From Colius striatus (lineage: Eukaryota > Chordata > Aves > Coliiformes > Coliidae), in assembly GCF_028858725.1 (NCBI RefSeq), contig NC_084790.1:4222001-4286000 (forward strand): a stretch of DNA of 64,000 bases, in the 5' to 3' direction. Below are positions 1 to 12,400 of the stretch, in pieces. The translations under genes were made by a program, and so were the position numbers. Below the pieces are notes generated by a model that ran no database searches, was not told the DNA's origin, and saw nothing but the letters and a program-made list of their open reading frames with translations. Position 1 is the stretch's first letter. Each line of letters starts with the position of its first letter.

Positions 1-3000
1 CAATCCATACTAATTTAATACAAGTTTTGAAGTCTAGTTATCTGCTTCCATGGTGTTTGTTCTAGATTTATCCCTTCTGCTCTAGCCAGGAAAGGCTGTT
101 TCAAAGGCCAGTGGTGTGCTGCTGGTCTGCTTTTGCCTGGATGGTTGGAAGCATAAGAGGGATTTCATCATCATGCCCCTTCCTTTTCTTCTGTGTCAGG
201 GATGTGGCTTCTCACAGCAGCAAACGTGATGCTTTGTGGAAGACTGTGCTTTATACAGGCTGTGCAAAACGTGTATACAGAAAAGACACATTTTTCTGTG
301 TGCTGTTAAGAATAACTTATTCTACTGAATGACACCTGGTATTAAAGGATGTTGAGATAAATGATAGGAAAAGCAGCCTTAGGCCATTTAGTTTCTATCC
401 CATTTAGTTTTTATCCCTAATCTTAAAAGCCTGGAAGTCTAAAATAGCCTCAACATTTCTTTTCAGACTGGTTTTATTATTCTATGAACTTGCCAGAAAC
501 TTGGAATGTCCATTGACATATTTAACTAGCAATACAGGCTGCTGTGACATACAAAATATCCCAATCCAGCCTGTTTCCACCCAGCCTCTGTCATCTCAGC
601 ACCAAGTTTTTGCAGGAAAGCTTGAGAAAACAGGTCTGGTGATGGACCCTGGCCCTTCACAGCCTCCCAGCGGAGGGGGAATTCCAAGCAGAGATTCTCC
701 CCGCCCCGGGTGCACATCCTGCCTCAGCCTTGTCACATTAAAGTAAAGGACTTTTTAAGTAAGACGAAAACAAAACATTCCTTTAGTGTAGTATTGGTCA
801 AAAGTTAGCTTCTATGGAGAAGCAGTTTGAGGCTTTGACTTGCACTGGAGTGCAGGTAAGCTTTGTCTGTGGAGCAGAACGATGGGCAGAAGTCAAGAAG
901 TTACCTGCGTTTTGCACAAAGCTGTTTGAGTGTCCGTGATGCACAATCCCAGCTGGCAACAGGCAGTGACTGTTGTCTGCATCCTCACAGTAAAATTCAG
1001 ATTCAGACAAAACCGTGTTGCTGGTACAGATGAGACAGAAAAGGCTCGCTGGCTGCAGCTGTAATCTATTTTAATACTTCCTGCCCCTTGCCTGTCCTCT
1101 TCTGGTCTGGTTCCTTTTCAGAAGTCTCCTGCTGCTATCTGATTTGCTTCTTTAATTTCTCTCACCCTTTTTTGTGAGGGAGGGTGCTGACTCACATGTG
1201 AAATTCTGGCCCGGACAATAATGGGAAAAAGGGATAGATCTGCCTGTTTGTTACTGGTTTTGTAACTGAGGAAGAAGTATCATCCTCTCATTTTCCTGTG
1301 AATAGTTCCTCTGTGTTTCTCCTTCATTAGAGCTTTCCCCAGAATTCCCTTAATTTCCCTGATGATCAGGTAAGCCACGTAATAGGATGATCCAGTCCCA
1401 GACTGCCCACACACGTTGGTTCCTTTCGCAGCCTCAGCAGTGTCTGTCCCGACCTGCTGTGGCACACGGCAGTTACCTGACTGGCATCAGGTAGCGTTTG
1501 TGACCGAGGCTGAATGCAGTCCTGGACTTGAGGAGGCGTTTCTCTGTCCCATCTGCTGAGGAAACAGACTTCACAGAATTTGTGTTAGCTGGGGAAGTGG
1601 CAAAACTTCCATTTGAGTTATCTGCAAAATGGACTGACGAGTTGCCTGTCTAGTGGAACGTTTAGGACTTGCTATACTTGTGATGTCTTCTGGTAGGAAG
1701 TGATAAGTGTCTATGGGGAGGGGGAACAACACTTTCTCTGCATGGCATTTGGGGAAGGAATGCTGAAGAGTTCATGTCCCAGTTCAGCATCATGGTTCAG
1801 TATCCTGAGATAATGAAAAAGCAAGCTGTGATTCAGAAACCCAGCTTTTAAGTTTGCCTGGCTCTCAGAGCACTGGATTTAGTGTTCTCCTGCAATCGCA
1901 GAGTTATTCTGTTGGTGGTTTGTGACCACTGGTTGGGGCATACAGAAAAGCTCCTTGGGAGCAGCACATTAGCTTTTCACTCGAAGCAGTGATCTTTGAT
2001 AGGTGATGGTGCTGGGGTGATGCTCAGGTACGGAACATTTGCTGCTTGAAGAAGCTGCTGACTGTCAGGCCTAGCCTACAGCTCCATAAGCCATCAAGAT
2101 CTTACTTTCCTTTTTTAACTCTTAATCTGATCCTCTGCCACTCAAGTGACCTAGCTGATACTGGCTTTATTTGCTTTGCATACACACAACCAAATTGATT
2201 TGAGGAACTTAAGCTACTAGAATCATCTTTTTTAGGTGATTCTAATCTTTTAAGCTTTCTGTACTGTCAGCAGCAGTTTTTACCAGGTATATGGCCTAGG
2301 AAAATAGACTCCAAGTTATTAAGAGGTTAAAGAGAAACTCTTATTAATGAAATTAAATTGTTCTCATTATTCCCTGCTTTGTTTTTGGAAGTGTTGAAGG
2401 CATGCTGCTAAATGGAATGAGGCATCACTGCTCAGCAGTCTGGGTTCTCAGGTCACTGTAATCATTCCTCCCACAGGCATAAATGTGTGGAGGTTGTTTG
2501 TTTGTTTGTTTTTTCACCAGGACAAGACAATACCATGGCTTTTTAATACATGTAGATATGTAGATGCACATGAGGCTTTACTGTCTGTTTTTCTTAGGAC
2601 TCAGTTGGAAAGAGAAGTGTCTGTCTTCCTGCAGCTAGTGAGATCATTTCATCTGGTCTGAAGGACTGTTTCAGATTTGTAAGATGTTGGCCACTGTGAT
2701 AGTGGTTTGCACAGATAAACAGGTCTCTTTCTCACCTTGGAAGAGTTCAGTGCTTTGCCAGAATCGTCTCTCCCCCGATGCAGCACCAAAGATCACATCT
2801 CCCTTTTAAACCGTGCTTCATGATTTTGAAATCATACGTGTATTCCTCATGGCTCCTAAGGACTGCCCTCAATTTACTGTGAGAACAATATGAGCACTGT
2901 CATACTTTTTCTTTGGGCTTCTGTTCACCTGCAGCCTGTGCCCTTTTCTGTTATGGAAACCCACCCTGCTACTACTGTGCCTTCAGCCTCCATTTGCTGG

Positions 3001-3457
3001 GTGTCAGGGCTGCGCTTGTCATAGTCCTTCCCTCCTACACATGTGCCATATGCTTGTTTGAGGTGTAGTTACACTTTACTGTGCTTTAGTGTACCTCCAC
3101 AGAGCTGACACACAGATGGAAGCCTGTTGTAATGCTGTAGGTGATGCCTTCCTGTAGTCAGCCAACAAACACACCCTAATTGTCAGTGACTTTAATAGAC
3201 AAATTAAAAACCTCACTTTCTATTTGACCTATCCGTTCTTGGACCATTTTTAAATGATGTTGGATGTCATATTCTCTCCAACTGTGGTCTAGCCTGGGAG
3301 TTTGGAAGCTTGAATGCAAAGTTTATCCTTTGAGAATGTATCAGGCCAGATGTCTCTCTTGAAATGGCCTCATTCACCAGCAGTTTCTTCCCTAGAGTAA
3401 AGCGGGTTCCTTAATGAAAATATACAGCTAACTTCTTTCAATTGTTTTTGTTTACAG
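1..3457 (+). other. FBXL20: FBXL20 intron upstream of the first visible coding exon
   Basis: This is AT-balanced, non-coding sequence that ends in a good 3' splice site (tttacag) at 3451-3457. The small open frames here have no recognisable domains and no splice-compatible structure. Human FBXL20 has 14 further N-terminal residues before the methionine encoded at 3458. I found no matching exon here, so the first exon lies upstream. Apart from short T-rich and GTTT tracts (near 2495-2510) I see no repeat or RNA gene. Confidence 0.7.
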
Positions 3458-6400
3458 ATGTTCTCAAACAATGACGAAGCTGTGATCAACAAAAAACTTC
3501 CAAAAGAGCTGCTGCTTCGGTAAGTCTCCTCCCAGTTTGTGAGCCTGGAGTCTGTGTGGTGTGTGTTGTCCTTTGCAGCCAGGAGCCGATTTGGATGGTG
3601 TTCTCCTAAGTCATGAGCTTGTATTGGGCCATAGGCAAACAGAAGCAGACCAAAGGTCTACACAAGCAGCAGGTTTTGCTGAATATTCTGAGGTCTGTTT
3701 TTTAAAATGCTACATTGATTTGCTGCTTGCACATTTTATAGGTGTAAGAGCCATAGGACTAAACAAGTCCTTAATGGAAATGAAAGGTAAGTATGGGCTA
3801 ATGTGTAGAGCAGGATTCTGCCTCTCTCAGGTGTTCCATTTAGAAAAGTTAATTCCTCAGCTCCAGTTACCTTCAAGCAGGCTTTATCCTGCTCCTCATG
3901 CATAAGACACGAATGTTCAGCACCTGGCAGGATGGTCCTGTTGTTAAAGATCAAATGGAATAGACTTTGTGGATCTCATCAGACAGCTCTGCCCTCTCCT
4001 TCTCTCCGTTTCTGCCCACACTCCTGTGTGTTTGCCCTCCCCAGTGCTGAGTAGTGGGATGTGTGTACAGGGCAGGATTACAGAATCACAGAATGATGGG
4101 TGTTGGAAGGACCTTCTAGAGCTCATCCAGCCCAGCCCCCTGCTAAAGCAGGTTCCCCTCAATCAGGGGGCACAGGAGCGTGTTCAGGTGGGTTTGGAAA
4201 CCTCCTGAGAAGGAGCCTCCACACCTTCCTTGGGCAGCCTGGGCCAGGGCTCCCTCACCTCAGCACCAAACGTTTTTCTTTGTGTTTATGTGGAATTTTT
4301 TGTGTTCCAGCTTTTGTCCATTACCCCTTGTCTTGTTACTGGATACAACAGAAAACAGCATCACCCCGTCCCCTTGGCATTCACCTTTTAAGTACTTGTG
4401 TTAATGAGGTCCCCTCCCAGCTTTCTCTTCTCCAGACTAAACAGCCCAAGGTCCTGCAGCCTTTCCTCATCAGGAAGATGCTCCAGTCCTCTGATCATCT
4501 TGGTGGCCCTGTGCTGGCCTCTCTCCAGTAGTTCTCTGTCTCTCTGGAGCTGGGGAGCCCAGAGCTGGATACAAAACTCCAGAGGAGGCCTCACCAGGGC
4601 AGAGTAGAGATTGTAACCTGGCTGGTGATAGTTTGCCATCATGAAGCAAAGTGGTGTTCATCAGTGTTTAAGCTGAGATGCCAGACTGTAAATGATGAAG
4701 GCAATTGCAGGTGGCAGCTTGAATTATTAACACCAACAAAAGTCTTGCCCTGCAAGAAACTCTCTAGTGCTGTCAGCACTCAGTAGCAATAAAAAGTCTA
4801 GGGAGAGGAGCTCTGACACAGGAAACTGCTTCAAGCTCGCTTGTGAAATAAATAGGGGGGAAAAAAAAGCCTGACTGTCTCTTCTTTGACTGCAGTGCCT
4901 CCTCTGTTCTCTGAAATGGTATCTCCAATCTGATCCAGTTTCTTTTGTTCTGGTTTTAGTTATCCAAAAGCAAGATACATGACTTCCACAGTCTTCCTCA
5001 CTAATAGTGTAGGGATTTGGGTTTTGACATGGGTGTACAGACAAACCATTGTCTCTGACTACAGTTGTCTTCACCTAGCACTTGCCTGTAACTGTTGATG
5101 TATGTGTTTTGCAGCAAAAGAGGAATGTGAAGAGTGAGGAAAGTGCCTCTCTGAGTTTTCTGAGAGGAGGATTCTTTTTCTGATGGGAGCAGTAGGTACT
5201 GATACTGCAGGTGCAACAAAACCAGGATTTGCCTTTGTGGTAAGGTGATCGGCTAGGGACAACTTGTGAGGAGCCCTGATGAGTGAGGCAAGGAGCTGTG
5301 TGGCATGAAAGTAGGGAGAAAAAGGCCAGAGGCTGGAATTTAACTGACATTTAGCCTGGTCTTCAGAGGAAGAGGTTTGTCACTTGGCTCCCGAGGAGCA
5401 GGACCTTAATGAGAGCTTGAGTGAGAGTTTTCTGGTGGATGGGTCAAAGTGAGATGATCCTGAGTAGGGGCAATGAGCACATCTTGGTCCATAAGGAGGT
5501 AGCTGGTGTTGAGGAACCTTACTAGACAATTGGAGAAGGATTTGTGGTAGGAGGGAAGGCCATGCACCAAGCAAGGGACTTTGTTGGTGCAAGCTGCACT
5601 GTGGCTGAGTTCTCAGCAGTTTGCACACTTCTGCCCTGTGGAAGTGTTTTTGTCTTTTTGTGTCTTGATATCCTTAATCATCCTAACCTGCTGTAGAACA
5701 AAGCAAGTGTTCAGGATTGTGTGGAACCTAGGAGGAATCGGGAGACTGAGTTTATAAACGTTAAAGTTCATAAGTAGTGGTTTTGAGAGTTGGAATTCAC
5801 TGTTAGCATACTGTGAAAATTAATTACTGTGGATTGACAGTGCAGCCTTTGAAAGAGAAACTTGGATGCATTTATCTGCAGGAATCTCCTGTAAATGAGC
5901 ATCACTGTCTACAAGACAAAGACTGATGTGTTTAAGCAGTGCCACTGTGTAATGTCTTGTTCTCTGGTTTGTTCATTCTGCAGATGGCATTGATGTCTCA
6001 TGTATGTGGTTGCAAAGTGGAAAGCTGTACTTGAGCAAAATAAAGAGTGGGAGGATATAAAAGGGGTGAACAACAGCCTTTGTCACACCCCAAGATACAG
6101 AAATGTGCAACTCCAGTAATGCTTTTGTCTGGGAGGATGAGGTGGAGGTGTGAAGTGTTCTGGAGGGCTGTCCTCAGACATCTCTCCTTTAACCATGTCC
6201 ATGATTCAACTGTGTTCTGCTCTAACACAATGCTGGTAATGGTGCCGTTTGTCCTGTGTTTCCCCAAGAGCAGGACTCTAAACAAAGCTGTCTAGCAGCA
6301 CGTGGGCTTGTAAGAGATCAGCTGATGGGTCACAAATCCTTCTCCTCATACAGCTGTACCCTCTTCAGCTTTGTCTCCTGCCAGCTGAGCTTCTAGCAGC

Positions 6401-9400
6401 TTACACCTTTATATGTGAATATTCTGTTACATACTTGAGCCAAACCAACAAAAAACAGAGTTCCCTCACACCCTCATTCCTTGACTACTGCATTTCAGGC
6501 CCAGTGGCTCTGGACAGTGAATTCGTAGTCCACATCAGCACTGGCTGGTTATTTCCCTGGAGGGAGGAATCATGTCCCTGTTTCCCTGTGCTGGCATAAA
6601 CTGTGCCCAGGTGGAAAGGTGCATTTGTTCTTTGAGGGCTGAACTCCAGCCATAAGCCGTGCTTTTCTGTGGCAGTGGTGGTCTCTGCTGGCTTCCTGAA
6701 GAAGGTTTCCTCTCAGCATGACGTGGGGCTACTAAACAGCTTACCCTTGGCAGGGCAAAGGGGACTGGCCTGCCAGAGTTTGTCTCTTCCTTGTTGGTTC
6801 ACAGGCAGGTCAAGCAGTTTTCAATTCTCTCCTGGCTTAAGCGGCTTTCACTCCGTGCCACCTCCTGCTGCCTGCTAGCCCGTTTTCAGCACGTCCCGGT
6901 TGCTGGCACTGGCTTTGCCATCTGACCTTCAAGCCCTGTGTTGATTTATTCCTTGGGAGCTTGAATTCTGCTCAGGACAAGGAAGGGACCGAGTAGGAGG
7001 CAAGATGGTGGATTGGCAGCAGCGTTATCCTTTCTCTCGTCCTGGCCAGCCCATGGGCATCAAATGAGTACAGAGCAAAACTTAACTTGAGTGGTGGGTC
7101 ACTGACAGAAGTTGGTGTTGGTAATTTTAGTAAGGCTAAAGGTCTAAGCTAGCTCACCTCAAAGCCTGCAGCATCCAGGGATTTCATTAGTCTTGACCCT
7201 AATCTAATTAGAGTGGCAATGGGAAAGTGAGTCCTAAAAAACCCTGAGTGGATTAAGAGGTTGCAACCTGAAAAATGCTCTAACTGCAATGTGTTTTAGC
7301 TAAATTCTTCAGTGCTGGACTGTTCAGGCAAAGCCCTGGTCTTAGGAAGTTACCTTGCAGTGAAACAATTTAATCTGCTGCAATACCAGTTGCGTTTTAG
7401 TTCCTGTTTGGAATACTCAGCCTGCCTTCACCTGTGACTCTGATAAAGTTATTGGTGTGGAGTATTTTTTTACTGTCAGCTCTGAAGAGTAAAAACACAG
7501 ATGTGAGAGTACAGCAGTCAGCCCAGCTATGTGCCTTTTCATCTATTAAGGCAGAATTGGGCTAACCATTATTCAAGTAGTACTGTTCACTCTGCTGATA
7601 ACTACTCTACTTCCTTTCATCAGATAAACCCAATCTGACCAGAGCAGCAGTATTTTCTAAGGGTTTAATGCTTTGGATGATCCCCCTCTAGCATTCCTCT
7701 ATTACTGAGAGAGAATCTGAAGCTGACTAACTCAACTGCATCAACATCTCCCGTCAGCACAATATGTTTCCCCACTGTCATGTCCAGTTTTAACTGAGCC
7801 TGAGGATGTTGGCAGAAATGTGCATTATTTCAAGGGAACATCTAGGTTACCTTTGCTTTATTTTGTACTGTGCAGGTTGCTGAATAGAGACCCAGCGTTT
7901 ATGACCCATTGTCTTGCTCCACAACCGTGGAGGAGAAGAACTTTGTCCTTCACACTACTCTGTTCCTTCTGGAAGACAACAACTGCTTAGTCATTGCTGA
8001 GCCCTGTGGGGTTTTGGGTTGGTTTGGTTTTTCTCATGTTCCTCCAGCAGCTACTTGGAGGAGACAAAGCCCATCCTCAGGGCTGTGTTAGAAAACGTAG
8101 CTCAGGTCATTGTGCCTGCAAGTCTTTACTGTGCTCCTGCTGTTTTCTCCAGCTTGTGTGAAGGGGTGGTAGTTAGTGCCAGTTCTTAAATTACCAAAAT
8201 GCACAGCAGTGACTACAGCTGCAAGAGTGATTATTTTATTTTTGCAGTCTTGATTCAGCTGAGTCACTGGCCAGTGTCCATGAACAAATGCAAGAGCAGT
8301 TCAGAAAACACTAAAGTCTCTGAAGCTTTTCAGAGCCAAAACCTCTGAGTTAGATGAGGGAACTCCTGGCAAAGCTCAGCAGCATTCATCTCAGAGGTGA
8401 GAGGAGCAAGTGTTTTGCTGTGTTGACATCCTTTTGCTGTGTGGGTAGACTGGGAAGGGAGGAGCAGGAAGTAGAAAAGAATTTGGTCAAGAGGGATGAG
8501 GTGGTTATTAATAGCCTGGGATTTCCATGGGGAAAGCAATTTTAATGAAAATACAGAAAGCTTGCATAGTTGTTGACCCAGCCACTGTTCTCATGGAGGT
8601 TGTTTGGTATGGGGTTCTTTGGTCCTGCAAGTGGGAATATAAGGTGAAAGTAAGAATTTTCCCTAGCTTCTCTCATTTCCCCAGGCTTTCCTTGAATTGT
8701 TGTACATTGACATTGTGCTAAATAAGTCCTCGGTGCTCACATACATGCATAAATAAATGACATTGAATTCAAGGAGACAGCTTGTCTCTAAGCAATGAGT
8801 ATGGAACTGCTTCCGGAATCCAGGAGTGGGTTCCCAAAACAACATAACAGTAAAGTGCATAGTGGCACTTTTCCACACCTTTGGCCTCAGTGTATCTCAG
8901 CATGTCACTGTAAATTTTGTCTCACAATGAGATGTACAAGGAACAGACGAGAAATATCTTAAACCAAACTCCCTGAGTCTGTGAGCACTGCAGAAACACA
9001 GGAGAGCACTTATTCTGCCATGTCCTGACCGAGCTGAATGTTTGACTGTTAAGCTAAGGCATTCTCCATAATTTTTGAAAGATCATGGAGGACAGGAGGG
9101 ATGTCTGAGGACTGGAGGAAGGCCAAAGTCACTCCAATCTTCAAAAAGGGCAAGAAGGAGGACCTGGGAAACTACAGTCTGGGCAGCCTCACCTGCATCC
9201 CTGGAGAGGTGATGGAACAGCTCATCCTGGATGTTGTCACTAAACATATGAAGGAAACAATGGTTATCAGGGGCGTCAACAGGTATTCACCAAGGGGAAA
9301 TCCTGTTTGACCAACCTGATGCCTTCTACAAGGGTATAACCAGCTGGCTTGATGATGTCATCTACCTTGACTTCAGCAAGGCTTTTGATACTGTCTCCCA

Positions 9401-12400
9401 TTACATCCTCATCAGAAGGCTCAGGCAGTGTGGCTGGGATGAGTGAGGGGTGAGGTGGATCGAGAGCTGGCTGAATGACAGGCCCAGGCTGCCCAGGGAG
9501 AATGCGGAGGCTCCTTCTCAGAGGGGGATGATCAATGGCACAAAAACGAGTTGGAGGCCTGTGGCCAGTGGTGTTCCACAGGGATGGGTTCTGGGGTCAG
9601 TCTTGGTCAACATCTTCATCAACGACCTGGATGATGGCAGAGAGTGACCCTCAGCATCTTGCTTGCTGGCACCAAACTGGAAGCACTGGCTGATTCCCCA
9701 GAGGCTGTGCTGCCATTCAGCGGGATCTCAACTGGATGGAGATTTGGGCAGAGAGGAACCTCATGAGGTTCAACAAGGACAAGTGCAGAGTCTTGCAACT
9801 GGGGAGGAACAACCCCCTGCACCAGCACAGGCTGAGGGACAGCAGCTCCTGGAGAGCAGCTCCAGGAGAGAGACCTGGGAGTGCTGGTTGATAATAAACT
9901 GACCATGAGCCAGCACCGTGCCCTTGTGGGCAAGAAGCCAATGGCAGCCTGGGGGCATCAAGAAGAGTGTGGGCAGCAGGTGGAGGGAGGTTCTGCTCCC
10001 CCTCTGCTCTCCCTTGGTGAGGCCTCATCTGGAGTCCTATGTCAAGTTCTGGGCTTTTCAGCTCAAGAGTGACAGGGAACTGCTGGAGAGAGGCCAGTGC
10101 AGGGCCACCAAGATGATCAGGGGAATGGAGCATCTTCCTGATGAGGAAAGGCTGCGGGAACTGGGGCTGTTTAGTCTGGAGAAGGGAAAGCTGAGGGGAG
10201 ATCTCATTAATATTTGCAAATAGCTAAATGGTGGGTGTCAGGAGGTTGGGGCAGCACTTTTTTTTCTGTTGTATCCAGTGACAGGACAAGGGATGATGGA
10301 AAGAAGCTGAAACACAACAAGTTCCATTCAAAGATTAGGTAAAAGTATGTCATTGTTGAGGTGAGGGAGCCCTGGCCCAGGCTGCCCAGGGAGGGTGTGG
10401 AGGCTCCTTCTCAGGGCGGTTTCAAATTCCCCCTGGACACATTCCTGTGTGACCTGATCTAGGTGGGACCTGCTTTAGCAGGGATTTGGACTAGATGATC
10501 TGTAAAGGTCCCTTCCAACCCCTCCCATTCTGTGAAGCCATGTGATACCTATAAGCATCTGTGTTTTGATAAATAATCTGCGTTTGTCCTCTGTCAGTGA
10601 TGTCCTTTGCCACCAACACAGATGTTTCTAAAGCGCTTTTTATGTACCTGCAGGTCAAGAAAGCTTGATCAGGCAATCGTTGTGTCCTGTTCTATCATTT
10701 CAGCTTTGCCTGTGTACCCTCCTAAAAGTTGAAAAGCCAGAATTTGCTGTTTGTATATAGCAATATCCAAGTACACAGTGTCTGGGAAGGTGAGCAGCAC
10801 CTACCAACCTGCCTACGAAACTTGGATGACCCCTCATCATTTAGGACAAAGTGCAGTTCATCTATGTGGACACCATGTTTATTCTTTGTTCTCAGCACCT
10901 CTCCCCCTAGCTTTATCAGTACCAGTGCTATTTATTTGTTAAAATGTGTTCTTTGTACCTCTCTGGGGAGATGAGTGCATCATACAGCTTTCTTGGGGTT
11001 ATAGGAGAGCTTCAGTAACGTTTTGGTACAGGGTGTTTGAGTTCATAACAGAAAGAACATTCACACAGAAAGAATGTGCTGCCAGCAACATCTGCTTGTT
11101 TCTGGGTGTCTTGCAGCACAAGCAGGCCTGCTGAGAATATAGGAAAGTACAGGTATAGCCCCCCAAGCCCCTAGTCTTGTAGGGAAATGTCTCAAGTGCT
11201 ACTGGTATCCAAATGACTGCTAATCAGGGTATACAGTGTTCTCTGGAGAAGGTCTGCACACTTTTGAAGCAGTGAAGGTTTTTTTGCTCTCAGAATTTCT
11301 CCTGGACAGCTGTGTAAAAATAAATACTCTTGTCAGATAAATAGCAAATAGCATTGGAACAAAATTGCTTGCCCCATACCTCTAACACTTGCATCTGGTA
11401 ACGTTTGCCTTCTCTTCCTGGCAGTCTTCAAAACATTAAAGCACATGTGCAAGGGTTCTCTTGTATTGTCATAGCAAAAGCATTTCATCCTACTCTTTTA
11501 TAGTCGCTATCAGAGATAAGGAGACCTTACTAACTTTCTCCTGTCCACTTGACCTCTGTTTCGTGTTTTGAGTAACCATTAACCATCATTATTGATCTGT
11601 TGACACGGATGGGAGAGCTTTCAAGGGGCTTTCCTGCATTCACAGATGGGGTGTATATGTGCCTGGGATCAAAGCATGGATGTCTTAGCCCAGTATGGTG
11701 TTGCAAAGCATTACTGCCTAATTCCTTATCCCAGTAAATAGGACAGCAACACCAGGGTGTTGGCCTTAGTGCTCGAGTGTGCCAGGGTAGAGCAGTGACA
11801 TACCCCAAAGCAGTGACCACAGCAGTGTCATACTGAGCATGTCTCCTGGACTCTACTGACACAGTCAGCTGGCTCTGCAAGTTGCTTTGCAGCGTTGCAG
11901 GGCAAAACAACCCCTCCTGCCTCTGTGTTAGCAACACTTCAGCGTGAGCACAGCTATATGAAGACTGTGAAATAATCCATCTGCCAAAGTCAGGCCGTGG
12001 CAGGGCTTTGATCCGTTCACTGTTAGTTTTTACGCTGCTGCCTTTTGGAAAGCTGTTGCTGAAGGGGTTTTTCAGATGAGCCATAGAATCGTGGAATCGT
12101 TTTGGTTGGAAAAGACCTTCAGGCTCATCAAGTCCAAGCCCTGCCTGCTCACTGCCCAGCTTACCACTAACATACAGCCCTCAGCTCCACGGCTTTGCAA
12201 TAGCTCCAGGGATATATCTCGTATATGGCCACCCCCTCCCAGGACAGCCTGTGCCAGTGTCTGACAGCCCTCTCAGTGAAGAATTTTTTTCCCCTCACTT
12301 TCAGTGTAAACCTTCCCTGGTGCAACTTTGAGCCCATTTTCTCTTCTATCACTCCATATGTGGGAGAAGAGACTGATTCCTATCTCACTACAACCTCCAG

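Noticed and set aside
501-1465. Small open frames near the left edge as a possible first FBXL20 exon
   Set aside because: None encodes the expected 14-residue N-terminus or ends at a suitable donor. They look like chance frames in an intron.
9065-10536. Reverse transcriptase sequence that might be retroviral
   Set aside because: The motifs ([16 protein letters not shown]) and the 3' tail are those of CR1 LINEs. No LTRs, gag or env were seen here or elsewhere in the window.
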